In this document: positions 1-9,883 of the stretch, in pieces
How positions within the stretch are numbered: the first letter of the stretch is position 1
How the letters are laid out: every line of letters starts with the position of its first letter
Assembly: GCA_963850525.1 (NCBI GenBank)
Contig: CAWKLQ010000010.1
Location: 124,001 to 188,000, forward strand
Source: JAEMQF01 sp963850525
Lineage (GTDB): Bacteria; Pseudomonadota; Gammaproteobacteria; Burkholderiales; Burkholderiaceae_C
Reading direction: 5' to 3'
Length of the DNA: 64,000 bases
Position numbers and translations under genes: made by a program
Notes under the pieces: model-generated
The model's database searches: none
What the model saw: the letters and a program-made list of their open reading frames with translations, nothing else
What the model was told of the DNA's origin: nothing

Positions 1-1034
1 CCGTGATGGTCACGTCGCACCTCGGGCGGCCCACGGAGGGCCAGCTCACTCCAGCGGATTCGCTCGCGCCGGTGGCGCGGCGCCTGGCCGAGCTGCTGGG
101 GCGCGACGTGCCGCTGCTTGCGAACTGGGTGGACGGCGTCGCCGTGCAGCCCGGGCAGCTCGTGCTGCTCGAGAACTGCCGTGTCAACAAGGGCGAGAAG
201 AAGAACGCGGAAGACCTGGCGCGCAGGCTGAGCCGCCTGTGCGACATCTTCGTGCACGACGCCTTCGGCACCGCGCACCGCGCCGAAGCCAGCACCTACG
301 GCATCGCGCAGTTCGCCAGCATCGCCTGCGCCGGGCCCTTGCTCGCTGCCGAAATCGACGCGATCCAGAAGGCGCTCGCCAACCCGAGGCGGCCGCTGAT
401 CGCCATCGTCGCGGGCAGCAAGGTCAGCACCAAATTGACGATTCTGCAAAGCCTGGCCGCCAAGGTCGACGGGCTCATCGTCGGTGGTGGCATTGCGAAC
501 ACGTTCATGCTCGCCAGCGGATTGAACATCGGCAATAGCCTGGCCGAGGCGAGCCTGGTGGATGAGGCCAAAGCCGTGATCGCCGCGATGCGCGCGCGCG
601 GCGCGGCGGTGCCGATTCCCGTCGACGTGGTGACCGCGAAGGCCTTCAAGGCCGACGCGACGGCGACGGTCAAGGCGGTTGCCGACGTCGCCGCCGACGA
701 TTTGATCCTCGACATCGGTCCGCAGACGGCGGCGCAGCTCGCCGAACAATTGAAGGCCGCAGGAACCATCGTCTGGAACGGGCCCATGGGTGTGTTCGAG
801 TTTGACGCCTTCGCACGCGGCACGGAAACCGTGGCGCGCGCGATTGCAGAGTCGCCTGCGTTTTCGATTGCCGGCGGCGGCGACACGCTCGCAGCGATCG
901 CCAAGTACGGCATCGAAAACCGAATCGGCTACATCTCCACCGGCGGCGGCGCGTTTCTCGAGGTGCTGGAGGGCAAGACGCTCCCGGCGTTCGAAATCCT
1001 GAGCCGTCGCGCCGCACAGTCAACGCCTGGGTGA
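1..1034 (+). CDS. pgk: Phosphoglycerate kinase, 5' end cut by the window
   Basis: Catalyses the ATP-forming step from 1,3-bisphosphoglycerate to 3-phosphoglycerate in cytosolic glycolysis. The visible part is about 343 residues. The family is close to 395, so roughly the first 50 residues lie upstream of base 1. The first visible residues already contain the substrate-binding block TSHLGRP. Further family motifs are GSKVSTKL, GGGIANTF, WNGPMGVFE, GGGDT and the C-terminal STGGGAFLE. It is followed 120 bases later by pyk on the same strand, as in the glycolytic clusters of Burkholderiales. Confidence 0.97.
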   Translation, partial: VMVTSHLGRPTEGQLTPADSLAPVARRLAELLGRDVPLLANWVDGVAVQPGQLVLLENCRVNKGEKKNAEDLARRLSRLCDIFVHDAFGTAHRAEASTYGIAQFASIACAGPLLAAEIDAIQKALANPRRPLIAIVAGSKVSTKLTILQSLAAKVDGLIVGGGIANTFMLASGLNIGNSLAEASLVDEAKAVIAAMRARGAAVPIPVDVVTAKAFKADATATVKAVADVAADDLILDIGPQTAAQLAEQLKAAGTIVWNGPMGVFEFDAFARGTETVARAIAESPAFSIAGGGDTLAAIAKYGIENRIGYISTGGGAFLEVLEGKTLPAFEILSRRAAQSTPG

Positions 1035-1038
1035 AGCC

Positions 1039-1132
1039 GTTCACGCTGTGCGTGGGCCGGAGCGCCGCGACGAGTTCACAATCCGTTCCCGTTCCCGGTT
1101 CACCGCCCAAGCGCTGAGCGGGAGCCGTTCAC
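1039..1132 (+). repeat. Four GTTCAC hexamers in the pgk-pyk intergenic region
   Basis: The hexamer GTTCAC occurs at 1039-1044, 1074-1079, 1098-1103 and 1127-1132, all on the same strand. They fill the 120-base gap between the pgk stop and the pyk start. By chance one would expect far fewer than one copy in this length. They could be operator half-sites or decayed tandem repeats. No known regulator is recognised. Confidence 0.45.
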
Positions 1133-1154
1133 AAGAAGATCTACGGAGTTTGCT

Positions 1155-2585
1155 ATGACCCGCGCCACCAAAATCGTCGCCACGCTCGGCCCGGCGTCGA
1201 GTTCACCCGAAGTGTTGGAGCGCATGATTCGCGCCGGCGTCGACGTTGTGCGTTTGAACTTCTCGCACGGCACGGCAGAAGACCACATCGCCCGCGCCAA
1301 GCTTGTGCGTGAAGTTGCGGCGCGCGCCGGCAAGGAAGTCGCCATCATGGCCGACTTGCAGGGACCGAAAATCCGCGTCGGCAAGTTCGAAGGCGGCAAG
1401 ACGATTCTCGAGCCGGGGCAGAAGTTCATCCTCGATGCCGCCAGCAGCGAACTGGGCACGAACGCGCGCGTCGGCCTGGACTACAAGGACTTGCCGCGCG
1501 ACGTGAAAGCCGGCGACACGTTGCTGCTCAACGACGGCCTGCTCAAACTCACCGTCGATTCGGTGCAAGGCGAGCAGGTTCACACCACCGTCGTGGCCGG
1601 TGGCGAGCTGTCGAACAACAAAGGCATCAACCGGGCCGGCGGCGGCCTCACGGCGCCTGCGCTGACCGCCAAGGACATGGAAGACATCCGGACGGCAATG
1701 AGCTTCCAGGCCGAATACCTGGCGGTGAGCTTTCCGAAGAATGCGACCGACATGGAAATGGCGCGCCAACTCGCTAACGTCGCCGGCGAAGGGCAGCGGC
1801 ATCGGCCCGGGTTGATCGCAAAAATCGAACGCGTCGAGGCGATTCCTGCGCTCGACGAGATCTTGCGCGCATCCGACGGCATCATGGTCGCGCGCGGCGA
1901 CTTGTCCATCGAAGTCGGCAACGCGGCGGTGCCGGCGCTGCAAAAACGCATGATCCGGCGCGCCCGCGAGCTCGACAAGGTGGTCATCACGGCCACCCAA
2001 ATGATGGAGTCGATGATCGTGAACCCGGTGCCGACTCGCGCCGAGGTCAGCGACGTCGCCAACGCCGTGCTCGACGGCACCGACGCGGTGATGCTCAGCG
2101 CCGAAACCGCGACCGGCAAGTACCCGGTCGAGACGATCCAGCAAATGCACGCGATATCGCTGGAGGCCGAGCGCGCCGACGACGCGACGATCGAAACCGA
2201 CTTCACGAACAAGCGTTTCGGCCGCATCGACCAGTCGATCGCGATGGGCGCCCTGTTCACCGCGCACCACCTGGGGTGCAAGGCAATCCTCGCGCTCACC
2301 GAATCGGGCTCGACGGCGCTCTGGATGAGCCGGCACAACATCAAGGTGCCGATCTACGGCCTCACGTCGCAACCCGTGTCGCAACGCAAGATGACGCTCT
2401 ATCGAAACGTGCGGCCGCTGTTGATGCCGGCGTTTCGCGACCGCGACCAGGCGCTGGCCAGCGCGGAGGCGCTGCTCGTCGAAAAAGGCGTGCTCAAGTC
2501 GGGCGACACGTACGCCATTACGTGCGGCGAGCCGATGGGGCACCCCGGCGGGACGAACATGCTCAAGGTGTGCCGCGTCGCTTGA
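1155..2585 (+). CDS. pyk: Pyruvate kinase
   Basis: Converts phosphoenolpyruvate and ADP to pyruvate and ATP. The 476 residues match the usual bacterial length of about 475. The N-terminus carries the typical TKIVATLGPAS block, the active-site region MVARGDLSIEVG lies near residue 244, and NKGIN and TATQMMESM motifs are present. The ATG at 1155 has an ACGGAG ribosome binding site upstream. The gene follows pgk and precedes the threonine dehydratase gene by 10 bases, so the last two are probably cotranscribed. Confidence 0.97.
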   Translation: MTRATKIVATLGPASSSPEVLERMIRAGVDVVRLNFSHGTAEDHIARAKLVREVAARAGKEVAIMADLQGPKIRVGKFEGGKTILEPGQKFILDAASSELGTNARVGLDYKDLPRDVKAGDTLLLNDGLLKLTVDSVQGEQVHTTVVAGGELSNNKGINRAGGGLTAPALTAKDMEDIRTAMSFQAEYLAVSFPKNATDMEMARQLANVAGEGQRHRPGLIAKIERVEAIPALDEILRASDGIMVARGDLSIEVGNAAVPALQKRMIRRARELDKVVITATQMMESMIVNPVPTRAEVSDVANAVLDGTDAVMLSAETATGKYPVETIQQMHAISLEAERADDATIETDFTNKRFGRIDQSIAMGALFTAHHLGCKAILALTESGSTALWMSRHNIKVPIYGLTSQPVSQRKMTLYRNVRPLLMPAFRDRDQALASAEALLVEKGVLKSGDTYAITCGEPMGHPGGTNMLKVCRVA

Positions 2586-2595
2586 AAGTCATTCG

Positions 2596-3810
2596 ATGAT
2601 GAGCGCTTCGCTGACGCTGGCCGACGTTGAAGCCGCGGCGCGCCGCCTCGCGGGGCAGGTGCTTCAGACGCCTTGCCTGCCCTCGCGCACGCTGGGCGAA
2701 ATGGCGGGCTGCGAGGTGTTCCTCAAGTTTGAGAACCAGCAGTTCACTGCGTCGTTCAAGGAGCGCGGCGCGTTCAACCGCATCGCGATGCTGAGCGACG
2801 CGGAGCGCGCGCAAGGCGTGCTCACCGTCTCGGCGGGAAACCACGCGCAGGCGGTGGCGTACCACACGCAGCGCCTGGGAATTCCCACGACCGTCGTCAT
2901 GCCGCGCTTTGCCTCGGCGGTGAAGGTCGAGAACACGCGCCGCTTCGGCGCCGAAGTCGTTCTCGAGGGCGAAACTTTTGACGACGCGCGCCGCTTTGGC
3001 CTGCAACTTGCCGCAGAGCGCGGCTTGAAAGTCGTGCACCCGTTTGACGACCTGGCTGTCGCTGCGGGCCAGGGAACGATCGCGCTGGAAATGCTCGCGC
3101 AGCAACCGACGATCGACACGTTGCTCGTGCCGGTGGGCGGCGGCGGCTTGATCGGCGGAATGGCCACGGCGGCGCGCGCGCAGCGCTCGCGCATCGAAGT
3201 CATCGGCGTGCAGACGGAACGCTTCCCGTCGGCGTGGAACTCGGTGCACGGCAGCGACCGCGAGAGCGGCCAGGCGACGATCGCCGACGGCATTGCCGTG
3301 AAGCACCCGGGCGCGTTGACGCTGCCCCTGATCCGCAGCCTGGTCGACGACATGCTGCTGGTCGGCGAAGACGACATCGAGCAGGCCATCGTGCTCTTGC
3401 TCGAAATCGAAAAAACCGTCGTCGAAGGCGCCGGCGCGGTGGGCCTTGCGGCGCTGCTGCGCCACGGTTCGCGTTTTGCCGGGCGGCGGGTCGGCGTCGT
3501 GCTGTCGGGCGGCAATATCGAGCCGCTGGTGCTTGCCGAGATCATCCAGCGCGGCATGGTGCGCTCGGCACGCCTGGCGCGGCTGCGTGTCGACGTTCGC
3601 GACGTGCCCGGCGCGCTCGCCGAAGTCACCAGTGCGCTCGGGAAACTCGGCGCGAACATCGACGAAGTGCGGCATCAGCGCGCCTTCAGTTCGCTGTCGG
3701 TTGAGCGCGTGCAGATCGAATTCGTCGTGCAGACGCGCGGCACCGAGCACCTCGCGCGCATCATCGCGGGGATGTCGGCGCAGGGCTTTGCGTGCCTGCG
3801 CGTCACCTGA
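2596..3810 (+). CDS. ilvA: Threonine dehydratase (threonine ammonia-lyase), ACT-domain type
   Basis: PLP-dependent enzyme that deaminates threonine to 2-oxobutanoate. The PLP lysine sits in ASFKERGA (about residue 55), the phosphate-binding glycine loop GGGGLIGG is near residue 180, and a C-terminal ACT-like domain starts near residue 325. At 404 residues with one ACT domain it matches the shorter TdcB-like/IlvA class, not the 500-residue biosynthetic E. coli IlvA. Two ATGs (2596 and 2599) are possible starts. It sits between pyk and fba, an unusual place, and its product feeds isoleucine synthesis or 2-oxobutanoate catabolism. Confidence 0.9.
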   Translation: MMSASLTLADVEAAARRLAGQVLQTPCLPSRTLGEMAGCEVFLKFENQQFTASFKERGAFNRIAMLSDAERAQGVLTVSAGNHAQAVAYHTQRLGIPTTVVMPRFASAVKVENTRRFGAEVVLEGETFDDARRFGLQLAAERGLKVVHPFDDLAVAAGQGTIALEMLAQQPTIDTLLVPVGGGGLIGGMATAARAQRSRIEVIGVQTERFPSAWNSVHGSDRESGQATIADGIAVKHPGALTLPLIRSLVDDMLLVGEDDIEQAIVLLLEIEKTVVEGAGAVGLAALLRHGSRFAGRRVGVVLSGGNIEPLVLAEIIQRGMVRSARLARLRVDVRDVPGALAEVTSALGKLGANIDEVRHQRAFSSLSVERVQIEFVVQTRGTEHLARIIAGMSAQGFACLRVT

Positions 3811-3828
3811 ATTTCACCGCCCGCTGGC

Positions 3829-3834
3829 TACAAT
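3829..3834 (+). promoter_or_regulatory. Candidate -10 element upstream of fba
   Basis: TACAAT lies 44 bases before the fba ATG, just after the threonine dehydratase stop codon. No convincing -35 hexamer is found at 16-18 bases. It suggests that fba can be transcribed separately from pgk-pyk. Confidence 0.4.
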
Positions 3835-3878
3835 TTGCCGGCGCTCCCGCCCCTCACCCACTGCCCGGAAAGAACATC

Positions 3879-4943
3879 ATGCCAATCGTCTCGATGCGTC
3901 AGCTCCTGGACCATGCCGCCGAAAACGGCTACGGCATCCCCGCGTTCAACGTGAACAATCTCGAACAGGTGCAGGCCGTCATGACGGCGGCCGCCGAGGT
4001 TGGCGCTCCGGTGATCCTGCAGGCCAGCGCCGGCGCGCGCAAGTACGCCGGCGAGCCCTTCATCAAACACCTCATCCAGGCGGCGCTGGAGAGTTGGCCG
4101 CAAGTGCCGCTCGTCATGCACCAGGATCATGGGCAAAGCCCCGACGTCTGCGCCGGCGCGATCAACCTGGGCTTCAGCTCGGTGATGATGGACGGCTCGC
4201 TGCAGGCCGACGGCAAGACGATTGCGAGTTATGACTACAACGTCGACGTGACGCGCAAAGTCGTCGACATGGCACACGTGCTGGGCGTCACCGTCGAGGG
4301 CGAACTCGGCTGCCTGGGCTCGCTCGAGACCATGCGCGGCGACAAGGAAGACGGCCACGGCACCGAAGCGACGATGACGATGGACCAGTTGCTCACCGAC
4401 CCCGAGCAGGCGGCAGACTTTGTGAAGAGGACCCAGCTCGACGCGCTCGCGATCGCCATCGGCACCAGCCACGGTGCGTACAAGTTCAGCCGCAAGCCCA
4501 CCGGCGACATATTGGCAATCAACCGCATCAAGGAAATTCACCGGCGCATCCCGAACACGCACCTCGTGATGCACGGCTCCTCGAGCGTTCCGCAAGACCT
4601 GCTCGAAGAAATCCGCCAGTACGGCGGCAAGATGAAAGAGACCTACGGCGTGCCCGTCGAGGAAATCCAGGAAGCCATCAAACACGGCGTGCGCAAGATC
4701 AACATCGACACCGACGTTCGCCTCGCGATGACCGGCGCGATCCGCAAGTACATGGCGCAAAACCCCGACAAGTTCGACCCGCGCGATTACCTCAAGCCGG
4801 CGCGCGAGGCCGCCAAGGGGATTTGCAAGCAGCGCTATGTTCAGTTCGGTTGCGAGGGCCAGGCCGGCAAGATCAAGGCCCAGCCGCTCGCGGCGGTCGC
4901 CAAGCGCTACGCGACGGGCGAATTGGCGCAGACCGTCGTGTAG
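3879..4943 (+). CDS. fba: Fructose-bisphosphate aldolase, class II
   Basis: Zinc-dependent aldolase that cleaves fructose 1,6-bisphosphate in glycolysis and makes it in gluconeogenesis. It has 354 residues, as expected for the Calvin-cycle-subtype class II aldolases common in betaproteobacteria. Zinc and active-site motifs visible are HQDHGQS, the EGELGCLG block and MHGSSSVP. An open frame continues upstream to 3792, but the family N-terminus MPIVSMRQLL begins at the ATG at 3879. It follows the threonine dehydratase gene on the same strand. Confidence 0.96.
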   Translation: MPIVSMRQLLDHAAENGYGIPAFNVNNLEQVQAVMTAAAEVGAPVILQASAGARKYAGEPFIKHLIQAALESWPQVPLVMHQDHGQSPDVCAGAINLGFSSVMMDGSLQADGKTIASYDYNVDVTRKVVDMAHVLGVTVEGELGCLGSLETMRGDKEDGHGTEATMTMDQLLTDPEQAADFVKRTQLDALAIAIGTSHGAYKFSRKPTGDILAINRIKEIHRRIPNTHLVMHGSSSVPQDLLEEIRQYGGKMKETYGVPVEEIQEAIKHGVRKINIDTDVRLAMTGAIRKYMAQNPDKFDPRDYLKPAREAAKGICKQRYVQFGCEGQAGKIKAQPLAAVAKRYATGELAQTVV

Positions 4944-5004
4944 CGCACGGCGCAATCGCGCGGGTGGCGCGCCGGCACCGCACGCTGGGGCGCCGAGGCG
5001 ACGC

Positions 5005-5913
5005 TCAAGCGTCGAGCGCGAGCCCGTCCAGCTTGTGGTTCTGCCCGCCGCGGCACGCAATCTTCAGCGCCCCGATGCGATTCCCCAAGGCCGCGCAGCG
5101 CGCCAGCGCCCAGCCGCGCTCCAGGCCGTAGAGCAGGGCGGCGCGGAACGCGTCGCCGCAGCCGGTGGGGTCGAGCACCTCGCGCGCGGCCACACCGGGC
5201 AATAGCGTGCGCTCGCCCTGTTGCCAGACTTCGCAGCCCTGTGCGCCAAGCGTCACGACGACGCCGCGCAAATGGCCGCGCGACAAGGTCTCCAGCGTGA
5301 ACCCCGTGCGCTCGCACAGCATGCGCGCTTCGTAATCGTTCATCGCGACCCAGCTCGCCTGCTCGATGAAGGCGCGCAGCTCGGAGCCGTCGAACATCGG
5401 CAAGCCCTGGCCCGGGTCGAAGATGAACGGCACGTTCAGCTTCGCGAGTTGCGCGGCGTGCTGCAGCATCGCGTCGCGCCCGTCGGGCGAGATGATGGCG
5501 AGCTTCAGGTCGGCGCGCTGCGGCACGCCAATCAGGTGCGCCGACTGCATCGCCCCCGGGTGGAACGCGGTGATCTGGTTGTTGTCCTGGTCCGTGATGA
5601 TGATCGCCTGCGCCGTGTAGCTGTCGGCGATGGGCCGCACGTACTCGGTGCTGGCGCCCCAGGAGCGCAGCCGTTCCAGGTAACCCTGCCCGTCCTGGCT
5701 GCCGATGGCCGCCATCACGAGCGGCTCGCCGCCCAGCAGCCGCAGCGTGTACGCGATGTTCCCGGCGCAGCCGCCAAATTCGCGGCGCAGCGTGGGCACG
5801 AGGAATGAGACGTTCAGGATGTGCACTTGCTCGGGCAGGATTTGCTGGGCGAACCTGCCGGGGAAGGTCGTGATCGTGTCGAACGCGAGTGAACCGCAAA
5901 TCAATGCCGCCAT
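5005..5913 (-). CDS. PfkB-family carbohydrate or adenosine kinase
   Basis: Ribokinase-fold sugar/nucleoside kinase of 302 residues. The N-terminal signature GGCAGNIAYTLRLLGG and the C-terminal ATP/anion-hole signature DPTGCGDAF (catalytic Asp in the second GD) are both intact. The start at 5913 (MAALICGSLAFDT) has a GGAG ribosome binding site 6 bases upstream, which excludes the longer frame reaching 6006. It lies 37 bases downstream of the DUF3426 gene. Homologues in this position are often called adenosine kinase, but the substrate cannot be read from the sequence. Confidence 0.88.
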   Translation of the reverse strand: MAALICGSLAFDTITTFPGRFAQQILPEQVHILNVSFLVPTLRREFGGCAGNIAYTLRLLGGEPLVMAAIGSQDGQGYLERLRSWGASTEYVRPIADSYTAQAIIITDQDNNQITAFHPGAMQSAHLIGVPQRADLKLAIISPDGRDAMLQHAAQLAKLNVPFIFDPGQGLPMFDGSELRAFIEQASWVAMNDYEARMLCERTGFTLETLSRGHLRGVVVTLGAQGCEVWQQGERTLLPGVAAREVLDPTGCGDAFRAALLYGLERGWALARCAALGNRIGALKIACRGGQNHKLDGLALDA

Positions 5914-5950
5914 GAAGGCTCCGAACGAAGTGAACAAAGGGGGTGCGAGA

Positions 5951-7000
5951 TCAAGGGTAGAAGATCTCGACGGTGTAGCCGGTGACGAGCGGCGTTCCGG
6001 TGGCAAGCACGAGTTGCAGATTCGCTTCGCTTTGCGCGGCGAGCACGGCGCTGGCGACGTGGAAGTCTTGCGGCGAGAGGGCCTTGCGCACGAGCAGGTT
6101 GCCGCTCGCGTCGGTCAGGCTCAGTTCGACCCAGGGCATGGCGAGCAGCGTCGCACTTCGATTGCGCAGCACGACGGAGACGCGGAATTGGTCAGCCCCC
6201 GCCAGGCGCGCGAAGCCTGAGCTTTCCAGCCCGATGTCGTCGATGCGCCGCGGCGGCTCGATCGCACACGCCGCGAATTCGCACCATTGCGCAAGCAGCG
6301 GCAGCGTGTCGGGCCAGCGCGCGGCGATCGTGCTGCGCCAATGGTGAGCGGATTGAAGCAGCAGCGCGGCCAGGAGCACCAGCGAAGCGAGCCACAGCGA
6401 GCCACGCACCCACGGTCTGTCCCAGCGCGCGAGCCGGTCCGCGTGACGCAGGAACTCCGGTGCGCCCGAGGTGTCGTGCTGCATCGGCACGCTGTCTTCG
6501 AACGGCAGGTTGGATTCGAAGGGTCGCGAAGCCACGCCGTCGTCCGCGCTCAACTCGGAGTCGTGCCGCGGGGCGCCAAAGCCGGACGCTTCCATCGGCG
6601 TGAATCGGCTGCTTGTTGCGGCATGGCGATTCGGAAACAACTCGCTGTCGAGCTGATCGACAAGCGAAAAATCGTCGCGCTGCGCAGCAGGTTCGGTGCG
6701 GTGCGACGCCGCAGGCGTGCGCGCTGGGGTGGCGAAGTCCGTCGACCACGCCGCCGGCGTTGCGGGAGCTGCGGGAGCTGCGGGAGCTGCGGGCGTGCGC
6801 TTGACGCTTGGCGCCGCCTCGTTCAATTCGCCGTGCAGCGAGCCGGGCGCCGTGTCGCGGTCCAGATCGAACAGGCTTTCCAGCGCGTTGAAGACTTGCG
6901 AGCACCGCCCGCAGCGCACCCAGCCTTCGGAAATCTTGAGCTGATCCTGAACGACGCGAAACACCGTGCCGCAAGCACTGCAAGTGGTGGCCAGACTCAT
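5951..7000 (-). CDS. Zinc-ribbon (MJ0042-type) and DUF3426 membrane protein
   Basis: 349-residue protein of unknown function. The N-terminus is a zinc ribbon with two CxxC pairs (CSACG near residue 8, CGRC near residue 30). A long low-complexity Ala/Pro/Ser linker follows, then one transmembrane helix around residues 200-220 (SLWLASLVLLAALLL), then the C-terminal DUF3426 domain, probably periplasmic. It lies just downstream of prmA in the same run (7 bases), an arrangement common in betaproteobacteria. The linker contains a short DNA tandem repeat at 6762-6788. Confidence 0.85.
   Translation of the reverse strand: MSLATTCSACGTVFRVVQDQLKISEGWVRCGRCSQVFNALESLFDLDRDTAPGSLHGELNEAAPSVKRTPAAPAAPAAPATPAAWSTDFATPARTPAASHRTEPAAQRDDFSLVDQLDSELFPNRHAATSSRFTPMEASGFGAPRHDSELSADDGVASRPFESNLPFEDSVPMQHDTSGAPEFLRHADRLARWDRPWVRGSLWLASLVLLAALLLQSAHHWRSTIAARWPDTLPLLAQWCEFAACAIEPPRRIDDIGLESSGFARLAGADQFRVSVVLRNRSATLLAMPWVELSLTDASGNLLVRKALSPQDFHVASAVLAAQSEANLQLVLATGTPLVTGYTVEIFYP
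6762..6788. repeat. Three perfect copies of a 9-base tandem repeat
   Basis: The unit GCGGGAGCT is repeated three times in the linker region of the DUF3426 gene, encoding an AAP repeat on the minus strand. Such units change copy number by slippage without shifting the frame. Confidence 0.8.
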
Positions 7001-7007
7001 GCGACGA

Positions 7008-7973
7008 TCATGCCACGCGGGCCTGGGGGTGTTGTTGCCGCGCCGTCATGAGAATCCAGCCGTCTTCGGTGTCGCTCACGTGCAGCGCGAGCCACGGCGC
7101 ATAGGCCTGCGTCAACTCTGCGGCCTGGCGGTCCAGGATCCCGGCGAGCACGAGGCTGCCGCCGGGCGCCACAAACGCCGACAACAGCGGCGCGAGCAGC
7201 TTCAGCGGCGTGGCCAGGATGTTCGCCAGCACCAGGTCATACGCACCGCCAGCAACATCCGGCGCGCCGGCGCGAAGCGTCACGTGGTTGGCCACGGCAT
7301 TCGCCTGGGTCGCGCCCACCGCAATCGGGTCAATGTCGACGGCGTCGATCTCTGCAGCGCCGTGCAGCGCCGCGGCGATCGCCAGAATGCCTGAGCCGCA
7401 GCCGTAGTCGAGTACGCGCGCCCACGCGGCGCCCTGGGGGGCGTTTTGTGCTGCGCTTTCTGGGGCGTGTTGTGGGGTGTGTTGCGCGATCCAGCGCAGG
7501 CACATTCGCGTTGTCGGGTGCGTGCCGGTGCCGAACGCCTGGCCCGGGTCGAGTCGGATCAGGCGCTGCGCCGCCTTCGGCGGCTCGTGCCAGGTCGGCA
7601 CGATCCAGAAGCCCGGGGCAATTTCGCTCGGCGTGAATTGCGCCTGCGTCAACTGCACCCAGTCCTGGTCTGCGAGCTCAGCGATGCTCTGCAGCTCCAG
7701 GCGGCGCGCCCAGTCCTGCGCGGCGAGCCAGGTCGCGGCACGCGTCGCGTCGGCTTCGGTTTGGAACAGCGCCTTGACGGTTGAGCGGCTCCACGCCGCG
7801 GCTGCCGATGCCGCGCCGGCGGGTGCACCTGGCTCGCCGAACAGCGCTTGCTCGGCGAGGCTGCCCGCGTCGGCGTCTTCAACCGACACCGACAGCGCGC
7901 CGAGCCGGTCGATCAGCTCGTCCGAACTGCGTTCCACGCAATCCTGCGGTGCGAGCCACGCGACCTCGAACAT
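7008..7973 (-). CDS. prmA: Ribosomal protein L11 methyltransferase
   Basis: SAM-dependent methyltransferase that trimethylates ribosomal protein L11. The SAM-binding motif LDYGCGSGILAIAA and the catalytic-loop motif NILATPLKLL are present, with the substrate-binding domain in the N-terminal third. It has 321 residues, about 25 more than usual. Much of the excess is an Ala/Gln/His/Pro-rich insert (HTPQHAPESAAQNAPQG) just before the SAM motif. The start MFEVAW at 7973 lies 2 bases after the accC stop, so it is cotranscribed with accBC. Confidence 0.95.
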   Translation of the reverse strand: MFEVAWLAPQDCVERSSDELIDRLGALSVSVEDADAGSLAEQALFGEPGAPAGAASAAAAWSRSTVKALFQTEADATRAATWLAAQDWARRLELQSIAELADQDWVQLTQAQFTPSEIAPGFWIVPTWHEPPKAAQRLIRLDPGQAFGTGTHPTTRMCLRWIAQHTPQHAPESAAQNAPQGAAWARVLDYGCGSGILAIAAALHGAAEIDAVDIDPIAVGATQANAVANHVTLRAGAPDVAGGAYDLVLANILATPLKLLAPLLSAFVAPGGSLVLAGILDRQAAELTQAYAPWLALHVSDTEDGWILMTARQQHPQARVA

Positions 7974-7975
7974 CG

Positions 7976-9325
<1,350 letters not shown>

Positions 9326-9331
9326 GGCGCC

Positions 9332-9805
9332 CTATTCGATGACGAACAAGGGCTGGCCGAACTCCACTGCCTGACCGTTTTCGCACAAGATGCTCTTGAT
9401 CGTGCCGGCCTTGTCGGCCTCGATCTCGTTCATGATCTTCATCGCTTCGATGATGCAGATCGGGTCTCCCTCCTTGACCACCGAGCCGGGCTCGGCGAGC
9501 GGCTTGCCGCCCGGGCTCGCGGAGCGGTAGAAGGTTCCCACCATGGGCGACTTGACGGTGTGGCCTGCGGCTTCGGGCGCGGGCTCTGCGATGGGCGCAG
9601 GCGCCGCGACGGCAGCGACGGGCGCAGCGACGGGTGCCGTTGCCGCCACCGGCATCGCTGCTGCCTGCGCCGCGGCCATGGCGTACCCTTTCGACGGATC
9701 GGTCTTGACGATCCGGACCTTGCCGTCGGCCTCCGTGATCTCCAGTTCCGCGATGTTCGAGTCCGACACCAGGTCGATGAGAGTTTTCAGCTTGCGCAGA
9801 TCCAT
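9332..9805 (-). CDS. accB: Acetyl-CoA carboxylase, biotin carboxyl carrier protein
   Basis: Carries the biotin that shuttles carboxyl groups between AccC and the carboxyltransferase. It has 157 residues. The N-terminal helical segment (MDLRKLKTLIDLV) is followed by an Ala/Pro-rich linker (residues about 48-78) and the C-terminal biotinyl domain with EAMKIM, where Lys123 should be biotinylated. A clear AGGAG ribosome binding site precedes the ATG at 9805. The usual upstream neighbour aroQ is absent, and a hairpin lies in the leader at 9863-9883. Confidence 0.98.
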   Translation of the reverse strand: MDLRKLKTLIDLVSDSNIAELEITEADGKVRIVKTDPSKGYAMAAAQAAAMPVAATAPVAAPVAAVAAPAPIAEPAPEAAGHTVKSPMVGTFYRSASPGGKPLAEPGSVVKEGDPICIIEAMKIMNEIEADKAGTIKSILCENGQAVEFGQPLFVIE

Positions 9806-9862
9806 GGCAGTCTCCTAGTCTCTTCTTCTCGCCCGGGTTGGGGCACTTGCGTTGTCTTCATT

Positions 9863-9883
9863 GCCGATCACGCTTTGATCGGC
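9863..9883 (-). promoter_or_regulatory. Perfect 8-bp inverted repeat in the accB leader
   Basis: GCCGATCA and TGATCGGC flank a 5-base loop, ending 57 bases before the accB start. It could form an mRNA hairpin in the 5' leader or act as a protein-binding palindrome. No T-run follows, so an ordinary terminator is unlikely. The whole gap 9806-10054 between tlpA and accB otherwise holds no convincing gene. Confidence 0.45.

Noticed and set aside
2563..3750. Open frame of 395 codons opposite the threonine dehydratase gene
   Set aside because: Antisense shadow of a well-supported PLP enzyme; no start signal or family match.
6762..6788. Short tandem repeats here and at 35235-35282 as CRISPR-like arrays
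   Set aside because: Units are 9 and 24 bases, directly adjacent with no spacers, within coding sequence, and no cas genes are present.
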